Shown piece by piece: positions 62,916 through 64,000 of a stretch of 64,000 nucleotides of DNA (within the stretch, counting starts at the first letter, position 1; each line of letters opens with the position of its first letter). The stretch is from Lysobacter firmicutimachus (GTDB lineage Bacteria > Pseudomonadota > Gammaproteobacteria > Xanthomonadales > Xanthomonadaceae). The translations under genes were made by a program, and so were the position numbers. The stretch spans positions 4,436,001 through 4,500,000 of the forward strand of contig NZ_JBANDL010000002.1 in assembly GCF_037027445.1 (NCBI RefSeq), in the 5' to 3' direction. The notes below the pieces were generated by a model that saw only the letters and a list, made by a program, of their open reading frames with translations, was not told where the DNA came from and made no database searches.

Positions 62916-63279
62916 CACTCGCCTCTCCTGTGTCGAGCACGTGAGGCGAGTCTGGTTAGGGGGTCGGGGGATAGCTGTTACTTGGGTGACACGCGCCTGC
63001 CGGCTCCGGCACGGAACTGCGTACCCCGTCGCGGTACGCGATTTCCATGCGGATCGAAGTCCGCCGTCGACGCGCGTTCGCGCGCATTCGCGCGGCGCGC
63101 CGGGCCCGCGCGCGCCGCGGCGCGCGCGTGCGCACAAACCCGTCGCGCTTCACGCAACGCTTGTGTGGTGCGGCACGGCGTACCGCGATCGCAGTGCGGC
63201 CGCGACGGCGCGGAAATGCAGCGCCCCCATCGGCAATAAGATCGGCGCCGGCCGGGCCCGCGCGGCTTCGCTGTCGCGC
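62916..63279. other. Intergenic region between the sigma factor and the anti-sigma-like gene
   Basis: 364 bases without a supportable gene. A 100-base stretch at about 63060-63160 is extremely CG-rich, with CGCG runs that can fold strongly; the frames over it are Arg-only shadows. The promoter of the reb sigma gene must lie here, but no consensus is evident. Confidence 0.5.
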
Positions 63280-63765
63280 TCAGGCGGCGCGAGCGGCCCC
63301 CGGGCCCAAGCCGACGCTGCGCATCGCGCCGTCCCAGCCCCAGGTAACGATGCAACAGGCGGCCACGACCAGGCCCCAGGTCAGGCTGCCTTCGGGCAGC
63401 AAGTCGACGCCGGCGGCGAACGCCGTCCACCATTGCGCGCCGCCGAGCGCAGCCGTCGCCACGCCGGCGAGCCCCAGGCCGGCCAGCAGCCCCTGCTGCA
63501 GCCAGCGCTCCAACCGGTCGCTGTTCTGCGTCGCCGCTTCGACGCTGCGCGCGACCTGCTGGGCGAAACCATAGGGAATCGGCTCCATCACCGGCGCACG
63601 CAAGGCGCGGCTGAGCAGACGATACTGGGCCAGACGCGGATCGTCGGCGTCCATCGGCGCGCCGTCGCGCTCCTCGCGCATGGCCCGCTCCTGCAATCGC
63701 CATTCGCGGGCGACGGCCGGATCGCGGGCATCGGAAGGATCGACAGGGGGCTGCGTGCGGTTCAT
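63280..63765 (-). CDS. Membrane anti-sigma factor-like protein
   Basis: A 161-residue protein. Residues 1-85 are cytoplasmic and charged, followed by two hydrophobic helices (about 92-112 and 128-146, with Cys and Trp) and a short tail. It overlaps the end of a sigma factor gene by ATGA (63765-63762), the classic layout of ECF sigma/anti-sigma pairs. No ZAS zinc motif (HxxxCxxC) is seen, so it is a non-zinc type or unrelated. Confidence 0.72.
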   Translation of the reverse strand: MNRTQPPVDPSDARDPAVAREWRLQERAMREERDGAPMDADDPRLAQYRLLSRALRAPVMEPIPYGFAQQVARSVEAATQNSDRLERWLQQGLLAGLGLAGVATAALGGAQWWTAFAAGVDLLPEGSLTWGLVVAACCIVTWGWDGAMRSVGLGPGAARAA

Positions 63766-64000
63766 GCGAATTCTCCCAACCGGGCTTCCAGGCGCTGGCG
63801 CAGCCGCGCCCGGCTCCGGAACAGGTGGCTTTTAATCGTACCCTCGGCGAGGCCGGTCATCGCGGCGATCTCGCCGATCGGCAGTTCTTCCAAGTGATAC
63901 AGGGTCAACAGGGTGCGTTGCAGGGGCGGCAGGGCCTCGATCTCGGCGTGCAGGCCGGCGGCGATCTCTTCGTCGGCGCAGGCTGCCTCCAGGTCGAAGC
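63762..64000 (-). CDS. ECF sigma factor, C-terminal part (5' end beyond the window)
   Basis: The final 78 codons of a sigma factor run off the window edge. Visible is region 4: LPPLQRTLLTLYHLEELPIGEIAAMTGLAEGTIKSHLFRSRARLRQRLE, with a classical helix-turn-helix. It is coupled to the membrane anti-sigma-like gene. Whether it drives the reb genes or only its own operon cannot be seen. Confidence 0.88.
   Translation of the reverse strand, partial: FDLEAACADEEIAAGLHAEIEALPPLQRTLLTLYHLEELPIGEIAAMTGLAEGTIKSHLFRSRARLRQRLEARLGEFA

Noticed and set aside
62956..63153. Arg-rich frames in the CG-rich gap of the R-body locus
   Set aside because: The composition alone (CGC repeats) yields Arg/Ala strings in several frames; no start site or conservation hint.

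Overview
The window reads as a chromosomal piece of a GC-rich gammaproteobacterium of the family Xanthomonadaceae, most likely Lysobacter or a close relative. This rests on the very high G/C at third codon positions, the gene order atpIBEFHAGDC with glmU and glmS nearby, the lipoyl-fused dihydrolipoyl dehydrogenase, DUF2884, DUF1415 and YajQ neighbours, a secreted Endo H-like glycosidase, and the abundant GGATT-type and TGTAGGAGCGGC-type extragenic palindromes. The genus is an inference from style and gene content, not from a search.

Layout. 1-4.4 kb (minus strand): a truncated secreted protein, a secreted beta-lactamase-fold serine hydrolase, and a LytTR-type two-component pair. 4.6-7.8 kb: single genes, namely a small membrane protein, a GST, a GNAT acetyltransferase and a frameshifted lipoprotein. 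7.9-9.7 kb: glmS. 9.8-19.6 kb: a plus-strand MacAB-like export cassette (adaptor, a 70-residue small protein, ATPase, two FtsX-type permeases, a DUF885 peptidase-like protein) followed by an NtrC-type regulator and its histidine kinase. A near-consensus sigma-54 promoter with upstream inverted repeats sits in front of the first gene, so the regulator probably controls its own cassette.

20-26.7 kb: a secreted Endo H-like glycosidase, a parallel beta-helix protein, glmU, and a GtrA / GtrB-like / GT-C trio for lipid-linked sugar transfer. 26.8-34.3 kb: the complete F1Fo ATP synthase operon with a clear sigma-70 promoter, a terminator, and three large GGATT palindromes inside it. 34.5-36.9 kb: a DUF2061 gene behind a Fur-like operator, an outer-membrane barrel protein, and a frameshifted secreted protein. 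37.1-41.2 kb: pyruvate dehydrogenase E3 and E2, both with lipoyl domains; aceE is not in the window. 41.4-55.8 kb: mostly single housekeeping or envelope genes (DUF2884, ompW, a DMT exporter, an alcohol dehydrogenase, yajQ, DUF1415, a HAD phosphatase, rsuA, rsmC, a TspO-like protein, and ybbP-ybbA divergent from tesA).

55.9-64 kb (minus strand, running off the end) is the most unusual region: an R-body (refractile body, reb) locus. It holds two near-identical RebB-type genes in tandem, a third short RebB gene, a long Reb-domain protein with a low-complexity N-terminus, three proteins of no recognised family (732, 240 and 79 residues), an ECF-type sigma factor, a second sigma factor (partial) coupled to a membrane anti-sigma-like gene, and a Crp/Fnr-type regulator at the far end. 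R-bodies are contractile protein ribbons known from Caedibacter. The sequence supports a dedicated, sigma-controlled R-body system with uncharacterised accessory proteins. No tRNA, rRNA, CRISPR array, prophage or insertion sequence was seen.
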